From the NCBI GenBank assembly GCA_964617715.1, contig CAZTZN010000067.1, forward strand, positions 1-22,372: DNA of 22,372 nt, in the 5' to 3' direction. Of the stretch, positions 1 through 8,117 are shown one piece after another. The first letter of the stretch is position 1. Each line of letters opens with the position of its first letter. Below the pieces are notes generated by a model that did not search any database, was not told the DNA's origin, and saw only the letters and a list, made by a program, of their open reading frames with translations. The stretch comes from JALGVA01 sp964617715 (GTDB lineage: Bacteria > Armatimonadota > Zipacnadia > Zipacnadales > UBA5352). The translations under genes and the position numbers were made by a program.

Positions 1-90
1 GGGGCAGGGAGGGAGATCCTGATTGTCGGTGAACCGCCCGGCTGAGATGGCGGGGGGAGCGGGCGCTCGTGGTCCCGTACGATCCTCGAC

Positions 91-110
91 GGCGGGCGCC
101 CCCGCCCGCC
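91..110. repeat. GC hairpin, 8-bp stem with 4-nt loop
   Basis: GGCGGGCG at 91-98 and CGCCCGCC at 103-110 with loop CCCC. It has the stem and loop size of the intergenic hairpin family seen elsewhere in the window but lacks the CTCC-type flank, so membership is tentative. Confidence 0.4.
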
Positions 111-120
111 ACGGACAATC

Positions 121-150
121 CCCTGTAGCCCCCCGGGTAAGGCTACAGGG
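121..150 (-). terminator. Hairpin overlapping the stop codon of the GH30-like gene
   Basis: Perfect 10-bp inverted repeat: CCCTGTAGCC at 121-130 and GGCTACAGGG at 141-150, with a 10-nt loop. The stop codon of the minus-strand glycosidase gene (143-145) lies inside the arm nearest the gene. Read on the minus strand, the stem is followed by GATTGTCC, which has no real T run. It is therefore terminator-like in position and strength but not a textbook intrinsic terminator. Confidence 0.5.
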
Positions 151-2026
151 CCTCGTACACCGGCACCGTCAGCTCCTCCGCCACCGTATGCGTGGGGTCG
201 CTCAGCTCGAAGCGGAAGACATACTCGCCGGGCACGGTCAGGCCCGTGACCGCGCAGCCCGCCTCGGTCGGCGTCGCCAGCGCCGCGTTCGCGCCGTCAG
301 GCTGACGCACGATGCTCCAGCGCATGGTCAGCGCATCGCCCTCGACGTCCCGCCCCGCACCGCGCAGCAGCGTCTTCCCGTCCGCGATGGTCACACGCAC
401 CGGGATACGGTTGTGCACATCCACCGGCACCGGCGGCTGGTTGCCGGCGAACACGCGTACCATCAGCAGCTTCTCGACAGAATTCACCGGGTCGCTCACC
501 ACGACCGCAAAGGTGTACTCACCCGGCCCCGACAGCCCCGAGGCCTGTGTCGAGGTTGCCGTCGGGTCGGCGATGCTCACCTGCACCCCCGCGGGCTGCG
601 CGACCACTCGCCAGGCGCAGCGCAGCTCATCCTGGTCCGGGTCGGTGGCGGCCACCGAGAGCGTGACCGTGTCCTGCGGCGTGTGCAGGAAGGCCGGCCG
701 TGCGCGCCAGGACGTCGGCGTCGGTGGGAGGTTCGCCTCCATGCGCGGGTAGATGGTGCAGACGCTGTTGGCCGCCAGCGTGATCGGCGTGCGCCCGTCC
801 GCGCCCACGTTCATCGGCCGCCCTTCCTCAACGGGTCGGTTCCCGACCGTCCAGGAGATGCCGTACATCCCCGGTGGCAGCCCGACGACCGTCCCCGACC
901 AGGTCTGCGCGCCCTGCTCGGTGTTGATCAGCACCACGGTCACGCGGCCGTCATGCTCGAAGGCCAGCGCGCGCACCGCCGGGTCGCTGCAGGTCGCCGC
1001 GACGCGCACCGCGCCCGGCCGCACGTAGTGGCTCACCTGGCGGAAGCGCCAGTAGTGGTTGCCGCCGCGGAAGCTGTCGGAGCTGATGCCGCCCTCGATG
1101 GTCGCGTAGTCCGGACTCGCCAGGCCGTAGACCTCCCAACAGGAGCAGCCGCCCACGGTCAGGTCGGTGTACAGGTGGTCGATGGTCAGGTTCATGAACT
1201 CGGTCTGGGCGGTGGGCAGGCCGCGGGCGACGGCGAACTCGCGCAGCTCCGCGAGGCGGTCATTGTTCCCGTAGAGGTGGTAGGAGATGAGCCCGATGTG
1301 CGGCCACAGGTCCGCCTGGCCCTGCACCGCCTCGAGGTAGCGCATGGCCACCGCGACGTTGATGCTTTCGGGGAACTGAATCATGGTCGGGAAGCCCAGC
1401 TCGCGCAGACGCGGCACGGTGGCACGGATCATCTCCGCCACCACCTGCGCCGTGAACGGGTTGTGGTTGCCCGCCTCGTTGCAGATGCAGTAGTAGTCGG
1501 CGGTCACGCCCCACGACTCGCGCAGCCGCAGCAACACCGAGGCCGCGAACTCGGCGTACTCCTCGGGGTCGCGCAGGTACCACGGCGGCACGGTGCCGCT
1601 GGAGCCGCCGTCGAAGAACGAGGGGCTGACGTAGCTGCTGAAGGGGTCGCCGCGCGCCTCGATGGCGTCCTTGAAGGGCACGATCCAGTCGCGGGCACGC
1701 TCGTCAAGGGCCTCGGTATCGAGGGCGTCCCAGTTGATCTCGCGCGGGTCGTTGTTATCGTTGAGCCACTCCCAGGCCCGGACGCCCGGCCGGTTGCCCG
1801 AGGGCGGCTCGTAGCGCAGGCGAGTGATGCCCAGGTCATTCACCGCGCGGTCGATGACGATGTCGCGCGCCAGTTCCGGCGCCGGCGCCCACGGCGTGGT
1901 CTTGCCCCAGCCGAGGATGGTCTGGTGGCGCACGGACGTATCGATGGTCACGACCGCGTCCTGCGCCCGGCATCCCGCCGCCAGCGCCAGGACCAACGCA
2001 CACGCCAGCACACAGGTGCAGCGCAT
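143..2026 (-). CDS. Secreted GH30-like glycoside hydrolase with two C-terminal PKD/Ig-like domains
   Basis: 627 residues from the ATG at 2026, chosen because GGTGAGGTGAG lies just upstream and a signal peptide follows at once; a longer upstream reading gives an unconvincing N-terminus. The signal peptide is residues 1-21, with likely signal peptidase I cleavage at CRA/Q; a Cys at residue 19 makes a lipoprotein an alternative. Residues 25-330 look like a (beta/alpha)8 barrel of the GH30/GH5 clan. They contain GWGKTTPW near 39, the acid/base-type Asn-Glu pair N183-E184 in CNEAGNH, and a likely nucleophile E276 in AQTEFM. A beta-sandwich at about 335-430 is typical of GH30. Two PKD/Ig-like repeats follow (about 432-525 and 528-627), each with a TDPDQDE- or RDVEGD-like turn and a PGEY motif. 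GH30 enzymes act on xylan, beta-glucan or galactan; the substrate here is unknown. The protein probably acts outside the cytoplasmic membrane. Family assignment is by motif and fold pattern only. Confidence 0.75.
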   Translation of the reverse strand: MRCTCVLACALVLALAAGCRAQDAVVTIDTSVRHQTILGWGKTTPWAPAPELARDIVIDRAVNDLGITRLRYEPPSGNRPGVRAWEWLNDNNDPREINWDALDTEALDERARDWIVPFKDAIEARGDPFSSYVSPSFFDGGSSGTVPPWYLRDPEEYAEFAASVLLRLRESWGVTADYYCICNEAGNHNPFTAQVVAEMIRATVPRLRELGFPTMIQFPESINVAVAMRYLEAVQGQADLWPHIGLISYHLYGNNDRLAELREFAVARGLPTAQTEFMNLTIDHLYTDLTVGGCSCWEVYGLASPDYATIEGGISSDSFRGGNHYWRFRQVSHYVRPGAVRVAATCSDPAVRALAFEHDGRVTVVLINTEQGAQTWSGTVVGLPPGMYGISWTVGNRPVEEGRPMNVGADGRTPITLAANSVCTIYPRMEANLPPTPTSWRARPAFLHTPQDTVTLSVAATDPDQDELRCAWRVVAQPAGVQVSIADPTATSTQASGLSGPGEYTFAVVVSDPVNSVEKLLMVRVFAGNQPPVPVDVHNRIPVRVTIADGKTLLRGAGRDVEGDALTMRWSIVRQPDGANAALATPTEAGCAVTGLTVPGEYVFRFELSDPTHTVAEELTVPVYEAL

Positions 2027-2064
2027 CGCACTCACCTCACCGGTGCACACTAACCCATCCGGAC

Positions 2065-2090
2065 GGCGGGCGCCTTCGCTCGCCTCCGAC
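2065..2090 (+). repeat. Intergenic hairpin-family copy (loop CCTT, TCC flank)
   Basis: GGCGGGCG at 2065-2072 and CGCTCGCC at 2077-2084 with loop CCTT and one A/C mismatch. The 3' flank is TCCGACCG, matching the CTCCGAACG-type flank of other copies. A second short inverted repeat, GGAGTG at 2128-2133 and CACTCC at 2139-2144, lies in the same spacer. The rest of spacer 2027-2227 shows nothing recognisable. Confidence 0.5.
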
Positions 2091-2227
2091 CGTAGACAAC
2101 AGTGCGTACGTGCTGCAGGGGCACGGAGGAGTGCGCCACACTCCCCCCCCGGCAGCGCGGGCGTGTGCCGCAGCTTCCATGCCGGCCCGGCCACGACCGG
2201 CCGCCTCGGCCCACCCGCGATGCCGCG

Positions 2228-2986
2228 CTACACGTCGAAGATCTCGAAGGCCGCGCGGGCCGCCTCGATGGTGTCGCCCTTGGGCTGGAACTCGTGGGAG
2301 ACGTAGCCCTCGAAGCCGGTCGCGGCGATGGCGCGCGCGACCGCCCGGTAGTTGATCTCCTGCTCGTCGTCGAGGTCACGGCGGCCGGGATTGCCGCCGG
2401 TGTGGAAATGCCCGATCCACTCGATGTTGTCGGTAATGGTGCGAACCAGGTCGCCTTCCATGATCTGCATGTGATACGCGTCATAGAGCAGCTTCACCGC
2501 GGGCGAGTTCACCAGCTTGCACACATGCACTCCCCAGGGGGTGTTATCGCACTGGTAGCCCTGGTGATCGACCTTCGAGTTGAGCAGCTCCATGCACAGC
2601 GTGACCCCCGCGTCCTCGGCCATCGGCGCCATGCGCGCGAGGATCTCGGCGCAGTACTCCGCGCCGGCGATCTCCGAGAGCCCGAAGCGCCGGTTCCCCG
2701 AGAAACACACCAGCACCGGCACGGCGTTGTCGGCGGCCAGCGCGATGCTCTCCTCCAGCTCCGCCGCGATGCGGGCATGGTTGGCGGGGTCATTCATGCC
2801 GTCGCCGAGCGACTGGTGGCCGGTGAGCAGCGCCACCTCGAGCCCGTGATCCTTGACCAGCGGGATCTGCTCGGGGGCCATCATCTCCATGGCGTCGAAG
2901 CCGATCTCTTTCGCGGCGGTCATGATCTGTTCGGGCGAGTAGCTGCTTGAGTTGACGAACGCCCACCACGTCAGCGCCTGCTTCAT
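2228..2986 (-). CDS. Hydroxypyruvate isomerase-like TIM-barrel protein (first copy)
   Basis: 252 residues from the ATG at 2986, preceded by CCCGGAGGGACAACC, which gives a clear ribosome binding site; a start 51 nt further upstream has none. This is a xylose-isomerase-like TIM barrel with no signal peptide, so it is cytoplasmic. Family signatures are CMELLNSK (E133), LLYDAYHMQIMEGDL (D169, H172), HFHTGGNPGR (H193, H195) and a C-terminal SHEFQP (E232). By analogy with the Hyi family, E133 and E232 are the likely catalytic glutamates and D169/H195 the likely metal ligands. The family reaction is hydroxypyruvate to tartronate semialdehyde, but many relatives are sugar epimerases or isomerases of other specificity. 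It sits between two secreted glycosidase-like genes, fitting a role in sugar or sugar-acid breakdown. A paralogue lies at 8714-9481. Confidence 0.85.
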   Translation of the reverse strand: MKQALTWWAFVNSSSYSPEQIMTAAKEIGFDAMEMMAPEQIPLVKDHGLEVALLTGHQSLGDGMNDPANHARIAAELEESIALAADNAVPVLVCFSGNRRFGLSEIAGAEYCAEILARMAPMAEDAGVTLCMELLNSKVDHQGYQCDNTPWGVHVCKLVNSPAVKLLYDAYHMQIMEGDLVRTITDNIEWIGHFHTGGNPGRRDLDDEQEINYRAVARAIAATGFEGYVSHEFQPKGDTIEAARAAFEIFDV

Positions 2987-3154
2987 GGTTGTCCCTCCGG
3001 GAAGCGATTGACTACGGGCTGCATGCGACGAGCACACGGCACGACGTAGCGCCTTCGACGCGGGGGCGTCAGCGTCCTGTGCAAGCGCCCGGCCCCCCCG
3101 TCGTCGCGCCGTTCACGATTGGGGCGGTTCCCGCCGTTCCCTTCACAGCCGCCG

Positions 3155-6100
3155 TCACGGACGCAACGGCCACATGCGATACACCAGCACATTCACATCG
3201 CCCGGGAACTCTCCGCCCGCCTCCAGCACCACGGTGTTCTCGCCCGGCTGCAGGCGCAGCGCCGACAGGTTGACGTCCACCGGCTGTCCCGGCTCCATCC
3301 CCACCGGCCACACGACCGCGCCCTCAGCCGGGCTGGCGGTCAGCGCCTGCCCGGCCTGCAGGGTCACCGGGAACTCAGTGCGCATGCCGTTCACGATGAT
3401 CGCCGGCCGCTGCAGGTCGGTGGCGACGTTGAGGTCAGGCAGCGCGCGCACGTCATCGATGCGAACCGCCACTGACTCGCGGCGCTTGATGTTGTTGAAG
3501 TAGAGCAGCAGGTACTCGACCTGCGCGGGGTCGAAGTCCTCGCCCTGCAGCGCGAAGGTGTGCAGGCTCCAACCCGTGAAGTCGATGGTGGCCAGGTGAT
3601 TGCAATAGTGCCCCTGGGTGTCGCGAAGCTGGATGCGCAGTTTCTCGTAGCCTTCATCGCCGTAGATCCACAGTCCGATGCCCGCATAGGCGCTCAGGTC
3701 CAGGGGCGGGTCGAAGCGCCGGCCGATGCCGGTCCAGCCCCACAGATCGGTGTCGTTGGTGGCCGCGTAGGCCAGCGCGCTGTCCCCTACCTTCGCGTCC
3801 TCAGACAGCTCGTAGCTCTGCGTAACGCCCGCCATCACCACGCCCGTGTCCGTGACTTCCTTGCGGTTGCCCGCGACGTACTGCTCGTACCGGTTCTCCT
3901 CGCTCGGCCGCCAAATCTCGGCGTCGTCGAAACTCTCGATGGTCAGGGCCGCCGGATCCTCATAGCCGGCATAGGCCACCGGGCGCGGCCCCGGCACGAT
4001 CTCCACCGCCAGGTCGCAGGGCTCGTCGAGGTCGTTGGTGATGCGCCACGCATTGACCACGCCGTCGAGCACGTCCACGGTGCGCGGCTGCTCATAGACC
4101 GCCCGGAAGAGGCGGAAGCCCTCCGCGTCCTCAAGCAGCCGGAAGTCGTGCCCCGGCTCCTGCATCTGCGCCAGCACATCCTCGGGGAACGACCCGGCCT
4201 CGCGGCAGCGCTCATAGCGGGCCAGCATCTCGAAGGTCCGCCGCGCCTGCGGCAGCGCCTCCAGCGACGCGCGCGAGCACTCGATGGAGATCGAGGCGCC
4301 GATGCTCAGCGCCTTGGCGCGCACGTACTCGATCTGGTCGGGGCGCACGTTGCTGAACATGTAGTACCAGCCGATGTCCGAGCGGGTGAAGTTGCGCGCC
4401 TGTGTCAGGATTCCCGGCCAGCGCTGGTCGAGATAGCCCTTGATGTCCCCGTGCCCGTCCGCCGAGGCGCTGCGCGGGATGATGTGCCACAGGATGTTCG
4501 AGCCGGTGCCGTTGCTGGTCTGGTAGAGCACATCGTGGTCGAGCTTGGAGTAGTAGCCCAGGTGCATGCGGTTGAGGTAGTACCAGCCGTCGAGCTGCGG
4601 ACCCATGGTGCCGTCGCTGGCGTCGAAGTAGATCATGTCGAAGCCGCAGTAGTTGGCGACGGCCGCGAAGTTGCTGGTAACCTCCTCGGCCAGTTCGCTG
4701 TCGGGATCGACGAGGAAGAAGCCCCACTGGTTAAGCATCCCACGGACCTCGGCCCCGGCGGGGTGCGCGGTCGCGGTGGTGCCCAGCGCCCCGCGCGTGC
4801 AGCCCAGGTAGCGAAAGGGCGGCCCGACCTCTACGTCCGTGTATTGGATGATCTCGTCGCCCACGCGCAGGAAGTAGCCCGGGTAGGCGCGCGAGCGCGG
4901 CGTCGCCGGCGGCAACATCTGCGGCTGCTCGGTGAGCGTGAGCGTGGTCGCCGCCTCGTCGATTGCCTCGGCCAGCGGCGGGCACTCGGCGTAGGCCAGG
5001 TCATCGCGCGGGACCGGCGTGACGTAGGGGTCATTCGGCGAGATCGACGGCCCGAAGACGTGCACTCCCGCGGTCAGTCCGGCGGCATGGGCTCTCTCCA
5101 CGAAGCGCTTGACGCTGTCCAGCCCGTCGGGGTAGCGGTCGGTATTGATGTCGTAGTGTCCGTGATTGGCGAGCCAGTCGTTCTTGAGGATGATGATGGT
5201 GCCGAAGCCGCCGAGCTTGGCGTACTCGATGAGCGTGTCTATGTCCGCCTCCGTGGAGCCGGTGGCGAACAGGTATGACTCGTGCGCCATGTCCGAGAAC
5301 CGGGCCCACTGGCCGTCGAGGATCGGGCAGGGCAGGCCGTTGGCGCGCTCGGCGCCCATGATGGCCTCGTTGAAGCGCTCGCGCGGTGCCACCACGAGAG
5401 CGAAGCCCGCGCCCACGATCTTGTGCTCGGCCACCGCCGAACAGCGCAGCGCGCGGATGGTGGCTCCGTGGTCCGCGCCCGAGTTGTAGGTGTTGACCGT
5501 GGTGCCGAACAGCGAGATGCCGAAGCGGTCGTCGTAGGTCGCGTTGAACGCGGGCGCCACGCTCTGGCGGCGCAGCACCGGGAACTGGATGGTGAAGCTC
5601 GCGACGTCATCGGGCTGGATGTCGAGCACCTCGAAGAAGAAGTGCCCCTCACGCGCCTCGGCGCGGATGCGCGCCCGCACCTCGGGGTCCAGGAACTGCA
5701 CGGTCAGCACATCGCCCTCCTGCGTCACCGAGTGCACCGGCACGGTCATCCCCGCGCGCGTGGCCACGAACATGTCGAGCGGCGTGTCGCCCGCCGCCAG
5801 CTCCTCGCCCGTGGCCAGGTCCTGCAGGCTGGTCAGCCGCCCCGCCGCCGAGATAGTCATGCGCGCCAGCATGGTCTCCAGCACGATGTCGGGCCCCAGG
5901 TCGCCCTGCGCGGGTGGCTCCAGCGGCTCAAGGCGCACGTCATCGAGGTCCACCGACTGCCCGGCCGGAACCGCGATGGCCGGGCCGGAGTTCCGATAGC
6001 CCTCGCCGCCGGGGCGATAGTAGCCGAAGATCTCGGTCCACTCGCCCTCCGGGGCGACGCCCTGGGCGATGACGGGCACACTCATCGCCCGGTCGGTGAA

Positions 6101-6493
6101 GTACTCGTAAACGTAGATCACGGCGGCGCCGCCGCGGATACGCGCGGACAGCCGGTACCACTGCTCGGGGACGAGGTCGTCGCGGATCTGGTAGATGTGG
6201 CTGCCGCGCTCGCCCGCGTTCACGTGCACGTAGCGCTGGCCCGCGAAGGCGCCGTCCTCGCGCACCTCGATGGTGCCCGGGTAGGCGGTGTTGAGCGTCC
6301 AGCGCTCGGGCACGAGCGGCGGGTCGCCGAGCGTCCAGCCGTGGTAGAGGCCGTCCTCACCCGGCGTGACGGCCGTCGCGGACTCGAAGCTGCCGTTGGT
6401 GAGGGGCATCTGCGCCTCCTGGGCGTACACGGCGGCAGCGAGGAGGATGAGCGCGAGGGTGCTCAGGCACAAGGTGGTCGCGGTCCGAGGCAT
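3155..6493 (-). CDS. Large secreted multidomain glycoside hydrolase-like protein
   Basis: 1112 residues; ATG at 6493 with CAGGGAGCC upstream. Signal peptide is residues 1-24, cut at VYA/Q. Visible order: an N-terminal beta-sandwich, carbohydrate-binding-like (28-192, beginning NGSFESA and ending VDLDDVRLEP); a second beta-rich domain (about 200-380); a TIM-barrel-like region (about 400-760); a second carbohydrate-binding-like sandwich (about 850-1015, with GIGLWIYGDEGYEKL and VRIDDVRAL); and a C-terminal Ig-like domain (about 1025-1112). The barrel has strand motifs GTIIILKNDW (431-440), GVHVFGP (476-482) and DMIYFDASDG (619-628). D624 is in the position of the catalytic Asp of alpha-galactosidase-type (clan GH-D) or GH31-type barrels. 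An insertion around 510-585 interrupts the barrel. The exact family is not recognised, and substrate and activity are inference. It probably acts on extracellular or periplasmic glycans. Confidence 0.65.
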   Translation of the reverse strand: MPRTATTLCLSTLALILLAAAVYAQEAQMPLTNGSFESATAVTPGEDGLYHGWTLGDPPLVPERWTLNTAYPGTIEVREDGAFAGQRYVHVNAGERGSHIYQIRDDLVPEQWYRLSARIRGGAAVIYVYEYFTDRAMSVPVIAQGVAPEGEWTEIFGYYRPGGEGYRNSGPAIAVPAGQSVDLDDVRLEPLEPPAQGDLGPDIVLETMLARMTISAAGRLTSLQDLATGEELAAGDTPLDMFVATRAGMTVPVHSVTQEGDVLTVQFLDPEVRARIRAEAREGHFFFEVLDIQPDDVASFTIQFPVLRRQSVAPAFNATYDDRFGISLFGTTVNTYNSGADHGATIRALRCSAVAEHKIVGAGFALVVAPRERFNEAIMGAERANGLPCPILDGQWARFSDMAHESYLFATGSTEADIDTLIEYAKLGGFGTIIILKNDWLANHGHYDINTDRYPDGLDSVKRFVERAHAAGLTAGVHVFGPSISPNDPYVTPVPRDDLAYAECPPLAEAIDEAATTLTLTEQPQMLPPATPRSRAYPGYFLRVGDEIIQYTDVEVGPPFRYLGCTRGALGTTATAHPAGAEVRGMLNQWGFFLVDPDSELAEEVTSNFAAVANYCGFDMIYFDASDGTMGPQLDGWYYLNRMHLGYYSKLDHDVLYQTSNGTGSNILWHIIPRSASADGHGDIKGYLDQRWPGILTQARNFTRSDIGWYYMFSNVRPDQIEYVRAKALSIGASISIECSRASLEALPQARRTFEMLARYERCREAGSFPEDVLAQMQEPGHDFRLLEDAEGFRLFRAVYEQPRTVDVLDGVVNAWRITNDLDEPCDLAVEIVPGPRPVAYAGYEDPAALTIESFDDAEIWRPSEENRYEQYVAGNRKEVTDTGVVMAGVTQSYELSEDAKVGDSALAYAATNDTDLWGWTGIGRRFDPPLDLSAYAGIGLWIYGDEGYEKLRIQLRDTQGHYCNHLATIDFTGWSLHTFALQGEDFDPAQVEYLLLYFNNIKRRESVAVRIDDVRALPDLNVATDLQRPAIIVNGMRTEFPVTLQAGQALTASPAEGAVVWPVGMEPGQPVDVNLSALRLQPGENTVVLEAGGEFPGDVNVLVYRMWPLRP

Positions 6494-6640
6494 GAGAAGG
6501 CTCCCTGTCCGGCGTCAGTAAGCCATCGAGGGTATGTTCGGCCCGGGGCGCGCCGGGTCCTTCGTACGGAGGCAGGGCTCTCGGCGTTACGGCGAACGTC
6601 TGCCGTCTGGTGGGTGCAACGGCCGGGCCGGGATGGGACC

Positions 6641-6671
6641 TTCGCCGTGCCGGCGCACGGCGAACTCCTCC
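6641..6671 (+). repeat. Hairpin-family copy, 10-bp stem, loop CGGC
   Basis: TTCGCCGTGC at 6641-6650 pairs perfectly with GCACGGCGAA at 6655-6664; the loop is CGGC. The 3' flank is CTCCTCC, the same kind of flank found beside other copies in the window. Confidence 0.6.
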
Positions 6672-6714
6672 ACACGACACGACGCACTGGCCGTCGGCCG
6701 TTGCCGTCGTCGTT

Positions 6715-6744
6715 GTGGAGGGGCGGGCCTACGCGCCTGCCCGC
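6715..6744 (-). repeat. Hairpin-family copy in GGAG-flanked orientation
   Basis: GCGGGC at 6723-6728 pairs with GCCCGC at 6739-6744. The wider pairing GGGCGGGC with GCCTGCCC uses one G-T wobble. It is preceded on the plus strand by TTGTGGAG. The loop is longer (10 nt, ending GCCT), so this copy is more diverged. Confidence 0.45.
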
Positions 6745-6762
6745 GTCGTTCGTCGTTGCCGT

Positions 6763-6790
6763 TCGGAGCGACGCATGTTCACATGCGTCG
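6763..6790 (-). repeat. Hairpin-family copy, loop TGAA (TTCA on plus strand)
   Basis: CGACGCATG at 6769-6777 pairs perfectly with CATGCGTCG at 6782-6790 around TTCA. It is preceded on the plus strand by CGTTCGGAG. The minus-strand loop TGAA is shared with the copy at 16218-16237 although the arms differ. Confidence 0.6.
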
Positions 6791-6871
6791 GCCGTTGCCG
6801 TCGTCGTCGCCGATCCGTCTCCGACCGCGCGACGAGGCACCCGTGCCGCGGAACGACTCCTCGTCCGCCAT

Positions 6872-6920
6872 CGCCGTCCGCCCCCGTTCCCCCCTTGCCC
6901 CCTGCCTACTGCCCGTTGCC
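6872..6920 (-). repeat. Degenerate period-7 repeat overlapping the 3' end of the URO-D gene
   Basis: On the minus strand the units are GGCAACG, GGCAGTA, GGCAGGG, GGCAAGG, GGGGAAC, GGGGGCG and GACGGCG, each 7 nt, starting inside the last codons of the URO-D-fold gene and continuing past its TAG. It resembles the GGCAATC heptads found after two other genes. Confidence 0.5.
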
Positions 6921-7970
6921 GGCCGTGCGGATCTCGTCGTAGAGCGTCAGCACATTCTCCAGCGGCGTCCCCGACTGGATGTTGTGGCAGGGGCCACAGA
7001 TGTATCCGGTGCCGTCGGACGCGAGGATGCGGATGTTCTCGCGCACCTCGCGCCGCACGTCCTCAGGGGTGCCGAAGGGCAGCACGTACTGATTGTCGAT
7101 GGCTCCGTGAAAGCACAGCGCGTGGCCGAACTCGCGCTTGAGCCACTCGCGGTCCATGTTCCGGCAGCGGTACTGGATCGGGTTGAGCACCTCCACGCCC
7201 ATCTCGACCAGGTCGGGCACGATCTCGCCGATGCCGCCGTCGTCGTGGTGGTAGACCTTGAGCCCGAACTCGTGGGCGAGCGCGATGGCGCGGCGGTAGT
7301 GCGGCCAGAAGAGGCTGCGGATGGCCGCCGGACTCATCACCAGCCCGTTCTGGGAGCCGAAGTCGTCGGTGACCTGCGCGAGGTCGAGGTGTTCGGCGGC
7401 GGCCTCGAAGAACATGCGATGCTGGCGCAGACGGTAGTCCATGACCCGGTCGAGGACCGCCTCGATCAGCTCCGGGCGCAGCGCGATGTTGAGCAGCGCC
7501 CGCTCCTCGCCGAACAGGTTCCACAGGTCCACGTAGGGGGCGATGTAGCCGCCCATGGTCACCTGCGTCGGGTGCGCCCTGCACGCGGCCTCGGCGGCGC
7601 CGGCGAAGTCCCAGTCGGCCGGGTCGCCCAGGTCGAAGTCCTCGACCTGCGCGACCTCGGTGAACTCGGCCATGGGCGCGTGGGTGCGCTCGGAGTAGGC
7701 GCCGCCGGTGGGCAGCGTGATGGTGCGCGTCTGCACGCCCCACAGGCCCGCGGGCCCGCCGTCGGGGCCGGTCCACGGGGGGCCGGTGTAGCGCAGGCCG
7801 ATGCCCGCGATGGCGTCCACGCCCAGCGCGTCGAGCACCACCTGCCAGTCCTCGGTGCGAAAGTGCTCGAGCAGCATCTGGCGCACCTCGGCGGTGCCCC
7901 AGAAGTCGCAGGGGATGCGGTCCACCGGCTGATGGGTGATCGCGGCCCAGACGCGCTCGCGTGAGGTCAT
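6906..7970 (-). CDS. Uroporphyrinogen decarboxylase-fold (URO-D) protein
   Basis: 354 residues; ATG at 7970. The upstream GAGGGAGCG is rather distant from the ATG, so the ribosome binding site is weak. Family signatures are RERVWAAITHQPVDRIP at the N-terminus, GGYIAPYVDLWNLFGEER (140-157), DDFGSQNGLVMSP (202-214), HHDDGGIGEIVPDLVEMGV (241-259), GAIDNQYVLPFGTPEDV (289-305) and GGTPLENVL-type end motifs (334-340). Relatives include true HemE and corrinoid methyltransferases of the MtaA/MtbA type. Those methyltransferases use His/Cys zinc ligands, and the HxCG site appears here as HHDDGG. The sequence does not look like HemE, and no corrinoid protein gene is nearby. Such URO-D-fold proteins are common beside sugar-catabolism genes in environmental phyla, with unknown reaction. 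The last codons are made of heptad repeat. No signal peptide, so cytoplasmic. Confidence 0.8.
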   Translation of the reverse strand: MTSRERVWAAITHQPVDRIPCDFWGTAEVRQMLLEHFRTEDWQVVLDALGVDAIAGIGLRYTGPPWTGPDGGPAGLWGVQTRTITLPTGGAYSERTHAPMAEFTEVAQVEDFDLGDPADWDFAGAAEAACRAHPTQVTMGGYIAPYVDLWNLFGEERALLNIALRPELIEAVLDRVMDYRLRQHRMFFEAAAEHLDLAQVTDDFGSQNGLVMSPAAIRSLFWPHYRRAIALAHEFGLKVYHHDDGGIGEIVPDLVEMGVEVLNPIQYRCRNMDREWLKREFGHALCFHGAIDNQYVLPFGTPEDVRREVRENIRILASDGTGYICGPCHNIQSGTPLENVLTLYDEIRTAGNGQ

Positions 7971-7996
7971 GGTCTCGGTCGCTTCGCTCCCTCGAC

Positions 7997-8032
7997 AGCT
8001 ACGGGCTACGAGCTACGAGCTACGAGCTAACG
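7997..8032 (+). repeat. Tandem heptamer AGCTACG, about five units
   Basis: Units AGCTACG (7997), GGCTACG (8004), AGCTACG (8011), AGCTACG (8018) and AGCTAACG (8025). It lies 27 bp upstream of the URO-D-fold start, where a promoter or leader would be expected. Confidence 0.8.
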
Positions 8033-8048
8033 GCAACGACACGGCACC

Positions 8049-8075
8049 GGCGTCCAGGCGATGCGCCTGGACGCC
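8049..8075. repeat. 12-bp perfect inverted repeat, 3-nt loop
   Basis: GGCGTCCAGGCG at 8049-8060 and CGCCTGGACGCC at 8064-8075 around ATG. It sits between the membrane-protein stop and the URO-D start. No T run follows on either side, so an intrinsic terminator is not obvious, though the stem is strong enough to form in RNA. Confidence 0.7.
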
Positions 8076-8117
8076 CTGATCGGGGGGGCCGCGCCGTCGG
8101 AGGGTCCGTCCTGAGGG

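Larger units (their letters stand above)
6494..6905. other. 412-bp spacer with three hairpins and degenerate heptad repeats, no gene
   Basis: The spacer between the URO-D-fold gene and the large secreted protein contains no convincing gene. Open frames through it have no ribosome binding site and repetitive composition. It holds three hairpins (6641-6664, 6723-6744, 6769-6790), each next to a GGAG/CTCC flank, and words such as GACGGCAACGGC between them. Its gene-proximal end is a heptad repeat that runs into the URO-D coding sequence. Confidence 0.6.

Noticed and set aside
23..2053. Long plus-strand open frame opposite the GH30-like gene
   Set aside because: Arg/His/Gly-rich, no domain, no ribosome binding site; it is a high-GC shadow of a gene with clear glycosidase motifs on the other strand.
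2228..3037. Upstream extension of the first isomerase to 3037
   Set aside because: Adds residues unlike the family and passes over a strong ribosome binding site placed for the ATG at 2986.
5282..7141. Long plus-strand open frame across the secreted protein and spacer
   Set aside because: Low-complexity composition, crosses the hairpin-rich spacer and lies antisense to two well-supported genes.
8049..8075. Intrinsic terminator
   Set aside because: Strong stem but no T run on either strand; kept only as an inverted repeat.
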